From positions 1 through 25,979 of the forward strand of contig JAFADX010000268.1 in NCBI GenBank assembly GCA_023424475.1: 25,979 nucleotides of DNA, read 5' to 3'. Positions 18,944 through 24,995 of this stretch are shown piece by piece. The translations under genes and the position numbers were made by a program. This DNA comes from Pseudomonadota bacterium. Lineage in GTDB: Bacteria; Pseudomonadota; Alphaproteobacteria; Acetobacterales; Acetobacteraceae. A model generated the notes under the pieces. It had not been told where the DNA came from. It saw nothing but the letters and a program-made list of their open reading frames with translations, and made no database searches. The first letter of the stretch is position 1; each line of letters begins with the position of its first letter.

Positions 18944-19735
18944 ATGTATGATTTCGCCTATCACAAGCCCGCCACGGTCGCCGATGCCGTGAAGCTGCTG
19001 GCCGACCCCGACGCGAAGGCGATCTCCGGCGGCCACACGTTGATCCCGGCCCTGAAGCACCGGCTGAACAGGCCCTCGGCGGTCGTCGACCTTTCCGGCA
19101 TCGCCGAGATGAAGGGCATCCGCAAGGAGGGCAACGCGATCGTCATCGGCGCCCTGACCCGCCATGCCGAGGTCGCGAACAGCGCCGAGGTGAAGGCCGC
19201 GATCCCGGCGCTCGCCTACCTCGCCTCCCATATCGGCGACGTGCAGGTGCGCAACCGCGGCACGCTCGGCGGCTCGGTCTCGAACAACGACCCGGCGGCG
19301 GACTACCCGGCCGCCGTGCTCGGCCTGGGGGCCACGATCCATACCTCCAAGCGCAGGATCGCCGCGGACGACTTCTTCCAGGGCATGTTCACCACGGCGC
19401 TGGAGCCGGACGAGATCCTCACCGCGATCTCCTTCCCGGTCCCGGAGAAGGCCGGCTACGCCAAGATGAAGAACCCGGCGAGCCGCTACGTCATGGCTGG
19501 CGTCTTCGTGGCGAAGACGGCGGGCAGCGTGCGCGTCGCGGTCAATGGCGCCGGGCCCTGCGTGTTCCGCCAGGCGGACATGGAGAAGGCGCTCGCCGCC
19601 AACTGGTCGGCCGACGCCGTCGCCGGGGTGAAGCAGTCGGCGGAAGGCCTGAACGGCGACATCCACGGCAGTGCCGAATACCGCGCCCATCTCGTCACCG
19701 TGATGGCCAGGCGGGCGGTCGCCGCCGCCGGCTGA
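18944..19735 (+). CDS. coxM: Molybdenum hydroxylase medium (FAD) subunit, CoxM-like
   Basis: This 263-residue flavoprotein subunit takes electrons from the iron-sulfur subunit and passes them to a downstream acceptor. The two FAD-binding signatures are present: ISGGHTLIP (27-35) and TLGGSVSNNDPAADYP (107-122). The C-terminal CO_deh_flav_C-type region follows, with RYVMAGVFVA and a short end. It is somewhat shorter than typical CoxM (about 280-290). It starts 12 nt after coxL with GAGGG as ribosome-binding site, so all three subunits should be co-translated from one mRNA. A strong intrinsic terminator follows, making S-L-M a closed unit. Confidence 0.94.
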   Translation: MYDFAYHKPATVADAVKLLADPDAKAISGGHTLIPALKHRLNRPSAVVDLSGIAEMKGIRKEGNAIVIGALTRHAEVANSAEVKAAIPALAYLASHIGDVQVRNRGTLGGSVSNNDPAADYPAAVLGLGATIHTSKRRIAADDFFQGMFTTALEPDEILTAISFPVPEKAGYAKMKNPASRYVMAGVFVAKTAGSVRVAVNGAGPCVFRQADMEKALAANWSADAVAGVKQSAEGLNGDIHGSAEYRAHLVTVMARRAVAAAG

Positions 19736-19761
19736 CACCGCCGGTTTCCAGGCCTTCCGGA

Positions 19762-19790
19762 GGGGTCGGGCGGCATGCCCGGCCCCTTTT
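19762..19790 (+). terminator. Intrinsic terminator after coxM-like gene
   Basis: A 10-bp stem (19762-19771 with 19777-19786, one G-U pair) with loop GGCAT is followed directly by TTTT. It ends the molybdenum hydroxylase operon. Confidence 0.85.
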
Positions 19791-19801
19791 GCATGCGGCT
19801 T

Positions 19802-19855
19802 GATGAAGATCGTGGTCCTCTTCATCCCCCGGGTCGGCCCGCTTCCGTAAAGCGG
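19802..19855. other. Two short inverted repeats in the 19736-20122 gap
   Basis: The first repeat has 8-nt arms (19802-19809 with 19819-19826; GATGAAGA and TCTTCATC) around a 9-nt spacer. The second is a 7-bp hairpin (19838-19844 with 19850-19855 plus a flanking pair; CCCGCTT and AAGCGGG). They lie between the terminator and the small gene at 19902 and could be operator-like or leader structures. No recognised regulator site is present. The same bases also encode a 15-codon reading frame (ATG 19803, TAA 19848), which may be chance. Confidence 0.3.
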
Positions 19856-19901
19856 GACCAGCATCAAGACGGGGGAAGCCCGCGGCCGGGAGGAAACGCG
19901 G

Positions 19902-20076
19902 ATGGCCGGGCGCCGCCGCAAGGACAACGGCCCGCCGCCGATGAACACGTGGCACAACATCGTGCCGGCCATCGTCGTGCCCGATGCGCTGCCGGTTCAC
20001 GCATGTGAAGGTCTACGGCCTCTCCTTCACGCATCCCGATACGCGCGGTATCACTGGCTCAACGCCGGGCGAATGA
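19902..20076 (+). pseudogene. Small gene with apparent +1 frameshift, unknown function
   Basis: I do not recognise this gene. A strong ribosome-binding site (GGGAGGAAA) precedes ATG 19902. The frame reads MAGRRRKDNGPPP, then NTWHNIVPAIVVPDALP, with nearly all codons ending in G or C. After about base 19994 this frame loses that bias, while the +1 frame (from TTC 19996) gains it and reads FTHVKVYGLSFTHPDTRG to a TGA at 20074. Skipping one base at about 19995 would give one 57-residue protein. This suggests a one-base insertion in a small gene, a sequencing error or programmed frameshifting. Read without the shift, the first frame continues to 20147, into the next gene. The composite has an unusually coding-like C-terminal half, but I know of no family to assign. 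Confidence 0.42.
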
Positions 20077-20122
20077 CCGCCCCGGCCGCCCGGACGATCC
20101 GGGGCAAAGGCAGGGTGCGCGC

Positions 20123-20527
20123 ATGGAGATCGACAACCCCGAGGTGATCGCGGAGGCGCGCGCCGTCTTCGACCGCTACGAAGCCGCCATCGCCGGCAAC
20201 GACACCGAGGTCCTGGATGCCTCCTTCTGGCCGGACCCGCGCACCGTCCGCTTCGGCGTGACCGAGATCCTCTATGGCATCGACGCCATCCGGGCCTTCC
20301 GCGCCACGGTGAAGTCCTATGCGGCGCGCGTGACGCGCAAGGTCCACATCACCGCCTTCGGCCGGGACTTCGCCTGCACGCACCTCGAATACGAGCGCGT
20401 CGGCACCGGCCTCATCGGGCGGGAAACCAAGATCATGGTGCGCCTGCCGGAACACGGCTGGCGCGTCGTCTCGGCCCATGTCTCGCTGCTCGCGGGGCAT
20501 GATCCCGGCCGCATGCAGAAGGGATGA
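20123..20527 (+). CDS. HpxZ/AtzH-like protein (DUF3225, NTF2-like fold)
   Basis: This 134-residue protein matches the pattern of HpxZ (oxalurate catabolism) and AtzH (cyanuric acid operon) proteins: NPEVIAEA at the N-terminus, FDRYEAAI, FWPDPRTVRFGVTEILYGIDAIRAFR near 35-60, and GWRVVSAHVSLL at the end. These are small SnoaL/NTF2-fold proteins usually found beside amidases or nitrogen-heterocycle catabolism genes; AtzH is an accessory enzyme acting on a carboxylated urea-like intermediate. No amidase gene is present in this window, so the exact role is open. The ATG at 20123 has only a modest ribosome-binding site. Its stop overlaps the next ATG as ATGA. Confidence 0.82.
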   Translation: MEIDNPEVIAEARAVFDRYEAAIAGNDTEVLDASFWPDPRTVRFGVTEILYGIDAIRAFRATVKSYAARVTRKVHITAFGRDFACTHLEYERVGTGLIGRETKIMVRLPEHGWRVVSAHVSLLAGHDPGRMQKG

Positions 20528-21183
20528 TCGCCATGGGGCAGACGATCGAATGCTTCTACACGCTGTCCTCGCCGTGGATGTACCTCGGCGGGCCGCAACT
20601 GACCGGGATCGTGAAGCGCCACGGCGCGACGCTGATGCTGCGGCCCTATGACTTCCGCCTGGTCATCAAGCATACCGGCGGCATCCCGCTGCGGACCCGC
20701 CCGGAACCGCGTCAGGACTACCATGCGCTCGAACTCGACCGCTGGTCGCGCTTCCTGAAGCTGCCGATCAACCTCAAGCCGAAGCACTACCCGCCGAGCG
20801 ACCAGCGCCAGGCCGGGCGCATGGTGATGGCGGCCCAGGCGCGCGGCCTGGATGCGATGGCCTTGTCCCACGCCATCCTCCGCGCCCTCTGGGTCGAGGA
20901 ACGCGACATCGCCAGTCCCCGGGTGCGCGTCGCGATCGCCGAGGAGGAGGGCCTGCCCGGCGAAGCCCTGCTGCGGGAGGAGGAAAGCCCCTCGGTCCTT
21001 GCGGAATGGGAGCGCAACAACCAGGACGCCGTGCAGCGCGGCGTCTTCGGCGCGCCGACCTTCTTCTGCGGCGACCTCCGGCTCTGGGGCCAGGACCGGC
21101 TGTTCTTCCTCGACCAGCACCTCTCGGGCGTGCAGGTGCAGTCCGGCCCGTCCAAGGTGGTCGGGAAGACGCGCGCATCATGA
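20524..21183 (+). CDS. 2-hydroxychromene-2-carboxylate isomerase-like protein (DsbA/GST-kappa family)
   Basis: This 219-residue thioredoxin-fold protein belongs to the glutathione-dependent isomerase family that includes the naphthalene-pathway NahD enzyme and GST kappa. The N-terminal FYTLSSPWMYLG carries the catalytic Ser position (Ser16) in place of the DsbA CxxC. The helical insert covers about 60-140, and GVFGAPTFFCGD (173-184, cis-Pro178) is the classic C-terminal thioredoxin-fold signature. A second ATG at 20533 sits at better distance from AAGGG than the ATG at 20524, so the mature start may be three residues later. Members occur in many catabolic clusters and are often not specific for hydroxychromene carboxylate, so the substrate is uncertain. 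Its stop overlaps the next start as ATGA. Confidence 0.87.
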   Translation: MIAMGQTIECFYTLSSPWMYLGGPQLTGIVKRHGATLMLRPYDFRLVIKHTGGIPLRTRPEPRQDYHALELDRWSRFLKLPINLKPKHYPPSDQRQAGRMVMAAQARGLDAMALSHAILRALWVEERDIASPRVRVAIAEEEGLPGEALLREEESPSVLAEWERNNQDAVQRGVFGAPTFFCGDLRLWGQDRLFFLDQHLSGVQVQSGPSKVVGKTRAS

Positions 21184-22442
21184 CAAGGCATGTCGTCGTC
21201 ATCGGCGCCGGCATCGTCGGCGCCTGCGCGGCCGTGGAAGCGCAGCGCCGGGGCTGGCGCGTCACCATCGTGGATCCCGCGGAGCCGGGGGGCGAGCAGG
21301 CGGCCTCCTACGGCAATGGCTGCTGGCTCAGCCCGATGTCGGTGATTCCGCCGGCGGTGCCCGGGCTGTGGAAGAAGATCCCGACGTTCCTGATGGATCC
21401 GCTGGGACCGCTGGCCATCCGCTGGTCCTATTTCCCCTCGGTCGCCCCCTGGCTGATCCGCTACCTGCGTGCCGGCTGGACCTGGGAACGGGTGGAGGCG
21501 GCGGCCCGGGCACTCCGCCCGCTCGTGGTCGATGCGCCCGCCCTGCACAAGGCTTTGGCCGAGGAGGCCGGGGTCGGCGAGCTGATCGAGCGCCGCGGCC
21601 TGATCTACGTCTATCCCTCGCGCGCCGATTTCGAGGCCGAGGCCAAGGCCTGGGAGATCCGCGGCAAGGTCGGCGTGCGCTGGCTGGAACTCGGCGCGGA
21701 GGAGCTGCACCAGCGCGAGCCTGCGCTCGACCGCCGCTACACCTTCGGGATCATGGTGGAGGAGGGCGGGCACTGCACCGATCCCGGCGCCTACACGGCC
21801 GCCCTCGTCGCCCATGCGGTGGGGCAGGGGGCGGCGCTCGCCCGCGCCAGGGCGACGGGCTTCGCCATCGATGGCGGCGGGCTGCGGGCGGTCCGGACCG
21901 ACCAGGGAGAGATCGCCGCCGATGCCGCCGTGATCGCCGCCGGCGCCCACGCGAAGCCCCTCGCCGCGGCCGCCGGGGACCGCGCGCCGCTCGAGACCGA
22001 GCGGGGCTATCATGCCGAGGTCGCCGCGCCCGAGGTCTCCCCCCGCCACGGACTGATGCCCTCGGACGGCAGGATGTCGATCATGCGGACCCGGAACGGA
22101 CTGCGCTGCGCCGGGCAGGTCGAGATCGCCGGCCTCGAGGCCGCGCCGAACTGGAAGCGCGCCGAGATCCTGCGCGACCACCTGCTGCGCTGCTTCCCGG
22201 GCCTGCCGCGCGACCTGCCGACCGAGCGGGTCAAGGTCTGGATGGGCCATCGGCCGTCGATGCCCGACGGCATGCCCTGCCTCGGGCCGGCCAGCGGGTC
22301 GCCGGACATCATCCATGCCTTCGGCCATGGCCATACCGGGCTGGTGGCGGGGGCGCGCACGGGCCGGGTGGTCGCTTCCCTGCTCGCGGGAGAGGCGCCG
22401 GAGATCCCCATCTCCGCCTTCGATGTCCGCCGTTTCGCCTGA
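21180..22442 (+). CDS. FAD-dependent oxidoreductase, D-amino-acid dehydrogenase (DadA)-like
   Basis: This 420-residue DAO-superfamily flavoenzyme starts at 21180, overlapping the preceding stop (ATGA). The longer frame from 21006 lies within the upstream gene. The N-terminal Rossmann motif is GAGIVG (9-14), with the ribose-binding Asp32 at the end of the second strand, followed by ASYGNGCWLSP, typical of DadA-type proteins. The substrate domain fills the middle. The C-terminal FAD-closing segment reads WMGHRPSMPDGMPCLGP and then FGHGHTGLVAGARTG. Family members oxidise D-amino acids, glycine or related amines. A D-amino-acid substrate would fit the peptide-type transporter and the nearby racemase-family gene, but this is only inference. 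Confidence 0.88.
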   Translation: MTRHVVVIGAGIVGACAAVEAQRRGWRVTIVDPAEPGGEQAASYGNGCWLSPMSVIPPAVPGLWKKIPTFLMDPLGPLAIRWSYFPSVAPWLIRYLRAGWTWERVEAAARALRPLVVDAPALHKALAEEAGVGELIERRGLIYVYPSRADFEAEAKAWEIRGKVGVRWLELGAEELHQREPALDRRYTFGIMVEEGGHCTDPGAYTAALVAHAVGQGAALARARATGFAIDGGGLRAVRTDQGEIAADAAVIAAGAHAKPLAAAAGDRAPLETERGYHAEVAAPEVSPRHGLMPSDGRMSIMRTRNGLRCAGQVEIAGLEAAPNWKRAEILRDHLLRCFPGLPRDLPTERVKVWMGHRPSMPDGMPCLGPASGSPDIIHAFGHGHTGLVAGARTGRVVASLLAGEAPEIPISAFDVRRFA

Positions 22443-22505
22443 GGATGCGGCCGAGAATTTCGCTCGCTTTCACTTATCGGTGGTGCCATGCTGAGACTGA
22501 GCGGT

Positions 22506-22520
22506 CCTGCATCCCGCAGG
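22506..22520 (+). promoter_or_regulatory. Hairpin in presumed cold-shock 5' leader
   Basis: A 5-bp stem (CCTGC/GCAGG) with a 5-nt loop is followed 10 nt later by a TTTTT run (22530-22534) and then the ribosome-binding region. Cold-shock mRNAs often have structured leaders that respond to temperature, so a regulatory role is plausible but not shown. Confidence 0.3.
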
Positions 22521-22550
22521 CTCGCCCTATTTTTGTGGACCTTCAGGAAC

Positions 22551-23126
22551 GTGTCTGAATTCGAGAACCAGGGTGGCTCCGGCCCGATCGAGGCCGAAGT
22601 GAAGTGGTACAATGGCCGCAAAGGCTTCGGTTTCGTCCTCGGCCCGGACGGGAACGACGTCTTCTTCCACGCCTCGGCCCTGACCGAGGCGGGGATCGAC
22701 ACCCCCGACACGGGCGACAAGCTCGTCTGCGAGATCGGCACGGACCGGCAGGGACGCCGCCTCGTGACCCGCATCGTCGAACTGAAGCGCGGCGAGGGCG
22801 GCGGCGCCCGTCCCCCGCGGCGTGACTTCGGCGGCGGCGGCTTCGGCGACCGTCCGCCCCGGCGCGACTTCGGCGACCGTCCTCCGCGCCGCGACTTCGG
22901 CCGCGACGAGGGTGGGCCGACCTATGACCTGAACGGGACCGTGAAGTGGTTCGACCAGGTCCGCGGCTTCGGCTTCGTGACGCCGGACGATGGCGGGCAG
23001 GACGTGTTCCTGCACTCCTCCGTCCTGCAGCGCGCCGGCAAGCAGGACGTGCAGCAGGGCGAGAAGGTCTCGCTCGAGGTGCGCGACGGCCAGCGCGGGC
23101 GCCAGGCCGTCAACATGAAGGACTGA
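22551..23126 (+). CDS. Double cold-shock-domain nucleic-acid-binding protein
   Basis: This 191-residue protein from GTG 22551 has two CspA-like OB-fold domains. Domain 1 (about 12-78) has the RNP motifs KGFGFV (24-29) and VFFH (37-40); domain 2 (about 127-191) has RGFGFV (138-143) and VFLH (152-155). The domains are joined by an Arg/Gly-rich linker containing three PPRRDFG copies. It should bind single-stranded RNA or DNA as a chaperone. The frame opens earlier at ATG 22488, but those 21 codons include AGA, CTA and TTT and have lower third-position GC, and would add an odd hydrophobic N-terminus, so GTG (with AGGA close upstream) is preferred. The spacing of that site is short, so the start is uncertain. 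Confidence 0.85.
   Translation: MSEFENQGGSGPIEAEVKWYNGRKGFGFVLGPDGNDVFFHASALTEAGIDTPDTGDKLVCEIGTDRQGRRLVTRIVELKRGEGGGARPPRRDFGGGGFGDRPPRRDFGDRPPRRDFGRDEGGPTYDLNGTVKWFDQVRGFGFVTPDDGGQDVFLHSSVLQRAGKQDVQQGEKVSLEVRDGQRGRQAVNMKD
22809..22901 (+). repeat. Three in-frame PPRRDFG repeats in the cold-shock linker
   Basis: The linker encodes RPPRRDFG three times: the first copy is followed by a GGGGFGD spacer and the second by DR. The repeated DNA units (CCGCGGCGTGACTTCGG-like) vary at third positions. The result is a positively charged, disordered RG-rich tether between the two domains. Confidence 0.85.
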
Positions 23127-23179
23127 TCCCGCCGGGATCAGCCGCGAAGGCCCCGCTGCCGAAAGGCCGCGGGGCCTTT
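23124..23179 (+). terminator. Terminator after the cold-shock gene
   Basis: Two hairpins follow each other. The first (23124-23130 with 23134-23140) uses the TGA stop in its 7-bp stem. The second has a perfect 10-bp stem (23147-23156 with 23169-23178; AAGGCCCCGC and GCGGGGCCTT) and a 12-nt loop, followed by a broken T-rich tail (TGTCGTTT). Stem strength and position support intrinsic termination. Confidence 0.72.
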
Positions 23180-23302
23180 GTCGTTTCGGGGCCTGCCATG
23201 CCCGCCGGCCGCCCAGGGCGGGGCGGGGCCGGCATCGACGAAGGCGCTTCCTTCGCCCCGGATTAGGAGTGCCTTCACCTTTGCGCGCCAGAGTGAGGCG
23301 AC

Positions 23303-23319
23303 GGCGGGAATATCCCGCC
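23303..23319 (+). promoter_or_regulatory. Hairpin in flagellin 5' leader
   Basis: A perfect 7-bp stem (GGCGGGA/TCCCGCC) with loop ATA ends 19 nt before the flagellin ATG. A smaller GGGA/TCCC pairing just after it (23327-23337) covers the ribosome-binding site AGGGA. Translational control of flagellin through its leader is known in some alphaproteobacteria (FlbT in Caulobacter). Whether it occurs here is inference. Confidence 0.4.
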
Positions 23320-23338
23320 CAGCGAAGGGAAGATCCCG

Positions 23339-24172
23339 ATGAGCCTCAATTCCGTGAACACGAATGTCGGTGCCATGGTGGCGCTGCAGTCGCTCAACCG
23401 CACCAATGAGGCCCTGAACGCCACCCAGAAGCGCGTCTCGACGGGCTATCGCGTCTCGGATGCGAAGGACGACGGCGCCGCCTTCGCCGTGGCGCAGTCC
23501 GTGCGGGCCGACGTTGCGGGCCTGACCGCGGCGAACGAGCAGCTCGGCGGCGTGAAGGGCGTGCTCGACACCGCGCTCGCCGGCCTGAACAAGGTGTCGG
23601 ACACCATGATCAAGGTGCGCGAGACCCTCGTGCGCCTTGCCGACGACACGCTGAACGCCGACCAGCGCGCCCAGTACAATGCGCAGTACGAGGCATTGCG
23701 GACGCAGATCCAGAACTTCCTGACCGATGCGACCTACAACGGACGCACCCTGCTTTCGACCACGCCGCCCGAGGGCGGCAACATCACCACCACGCGCAAC
23801 GAGGCCGGCACGACCTACACCCTGACCGCGGTGGACGGCGTCGGCACCATGGTGGTTGCGGCGGCGCCGGCAACGGCGGCGGCGGCCCAGGCGGCGATCG
23901 CGGCCGGGGGCGACTGGCCGACGGTGAACACGGTCATTGCCAATGCGCTGAACCAGTTCGGCTCGGATTCCCGCTACGTGGACGCGCAGGTCGCCTACAA
24001 CCGGGACAAGCTCGACGCGCTGGATTCCGGCCTCGGGGCGCTGATCGACGCCGATCTCGCGAAGGATTCCGCGCGGCTCCAGGCGCTGCAGATCCGCCAG
24101 CAGCTCGGCACCCAGTCGCTGTCCATCGCGAACCAGGCGCCGCAGTCGCTGCTCAGCCTGTTCAAGGCCTGA
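23339..24172 (+). CDS. Flagellin, short form without a large variable domain
   Basis: This 277-residue filament protein is exported unfolded by the flagellar type III system and polymerises into the filament. The N-terminal D0/D1 region (1-140) carries MSLNSVNTNVGAMVALQSL and STGYRVSDAKDDGAAFAVAQ, both flagellin hallmarks. The C-terminal D1/D0 region (about 195-277) ends LSIANQAPQSLLSLFKA. Only a short central segment (about 141-190, with an alanine-rich run) separates them, so the outer D2/D3 domains are essentially absent. The ribosome-binding site AAGGGA is well placed. No other flagellar gene lies in the window. Its stop abuts the stop of the convergent racemase-family gene. Confidence 0.95.
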   Translation: MSLNSVNTNVGAMVALQSLNRTNEALNATQKRVSTGYRVSDAKDDGAAFAVAQSVRADVAGLTAANEQLGGVKGVLDTALAGLNKVSDTMIKVRETLVRLADDTLNADQRAQYNAQYEALRTQIQNFLTDATYNGRTLLSTTPPEGGNITTTRNEAGTTYTLTAVDGVGTMVVAAAPATAAAAQAAIAAGGDWPTVNTVIANALNQFGSDSRYVDAQVAYNRDKLDALDSGLGALIDADLAKDSARLQALQIRQQLGTQSLSIANQAPQSLLSLFKA

Positions 24173-24178
24173 TCAGGC
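24167..24178. other. 12-bp palindrome shared by two convergent stop codons
   Basis: The palindrome GCCTGATCAGGC holds the TGA stop of flagellin (24170-24172, plus) and the TGA of the racemase-family gene (24173-24175, minus), leaving no intergenic base. No terminator is visible between the genes, so transcripts may overlap. Confidence 0.85.
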
Positions 24179-24922
24179 GAAGCGCCGCGGCCTGACCCCG
24201 GCCTGCAGATAAGCCCCGAGCGCGCGGATATCGTGCACCGGCAGGCCCAGCGCGTCCTGCAGCGCCGCCGCATAGGGCGGCATGTTGGTGCATTCCAGCA
24301 CGATCGCGCCGACCTCCGGATGCGCCGCCACCAAGGCGCGGCCGGCGTCCAGGATGTCCTGCTCGGCCGCGCCGATGTCGAGATCCGGCTTATCCTGGCG
24401 GACCAGCACGCGGTAGAGCTCGCGGCCGTTCTCCACGCCCATTACCGGCGTGTCCGGCGGCATGCCGGCCGCGGCGAAATGCGCCGGGGTCAGGCTGGCC
24501 TTGCTGACGGTGATGACGCCGACCCGCTTCCCGGGCGGCAGCATCGCCTGCACCCAGGGGACCTGGAGAAGGGAGGAGGTCGCGACCGGCACGCCGACCG
24601 CCGCCGCGATCTCCTTCTGGAAGATGCAGAGGAAGCCGCAGGAGGTGGTGATCGCCTCGGCCCCCGTCGCCACCAGGCCCTTCGCGGCGGCGATGAAGTC
24701 GGGCAGCAGGCCCTTCGCGCCCTGCAGCACGACCCGTTCCGGCGTGGCGCCGGCGACGATGCGGAACAGCACGGGGAAGGGCCAGGTTTCCCCATGGCCG
24801 ATATCGCCCGGGATGCGCGGGAAGCGCGTCTCCAGCATGATGATGCCGAGCGGCGCGCCATAGACGGACTTCCCGCCGCGCGCGATCCGCGCGAGGCTCG
24901 GGGCAGAGGGAGGAGCGTTCAT
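24173..24922 (-). CDS. Aspartate/glutamate racemase-family protein
   Basis: This 249-residue protein belongs to the Asp/Glu/hydantoin racemase and maleate isomerase superfamily, which uses two cysteines as acid and base on either side of the substrate. Both are present: Cys95 in TTSCGFL and Cys211 in LECTNMPP. The N-terminal GKSVYGAPLGIIMLETRFPRIPGDIG is typical of a subgroup annotated only as Asp/Glu racemase-family. I place the start at 24922 (MNAPPSAP). The frame stays open to 25126, but that part would overlap the divergent TctC gene and reads as low-complexity. The ribosome-binding site is poor. The substrate is not predictable. It is divergent from a periplasmic binding protein, an arrangement common for carboxylate-type catabolic genes. 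Confidence 0.86.
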   Translation of the reverse strand: MNAPPSAPSLARIARGGKSVYGAPLGIIMLETRFPRIPGDIGHGETWPFPVLFRIVAGATPERVVLQGAKGLLPDFIAAAKGLVATGAEAITTSCGFLCIFQKEIAAAVGVPVATSSLLQVPWVQAMLPPGKRVGVITVSKASLTPAHFAAAGMPPDTPVMGVENGRELYRVLVRQDKPDLDIGAAEQDILDAGRALVAAHPEVGAIVLECTNMPPYAAALQDALGLPVHDIRALGAYLQAGVRPRRFA

Positions 24923-24995
24923 GGCCGAGCAGGCTAGCCATTCGGTGCCTGTCGGCCCAGCCACCTTCGAGACGAGACCAAGGAGACCGGGATCC
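24923..24995. promoter_or_regulatory. 73-nt divergent intergenic region
   Basis: This gap separates the starts of the racemase-family gene (minus) and the TctC-like gene (plus), so it must carry at least one promoter for each unless transcription enters from elsewhere. No confident -35/-10 pair is seen. AGGAGA just upstream of 24996 is the TctC ribosome-binding site. Confidence 0.45.

Noticed and set aside
19902..20147. Reading the small gene at 19902 as a normal 81-residue protein
   Set aside because: The second half has poor third-position GC and runs into the next gene, while the +1 frame there looks coding.
23261..23290. Sigma-54 type promoter upstream of flagellin (GG at 23266 and GC at 23283)
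   Set aside because: The GG-to-GC spacing is 15 bases between the pairs where the -24/-12 class needs 10, so the match is not credible.
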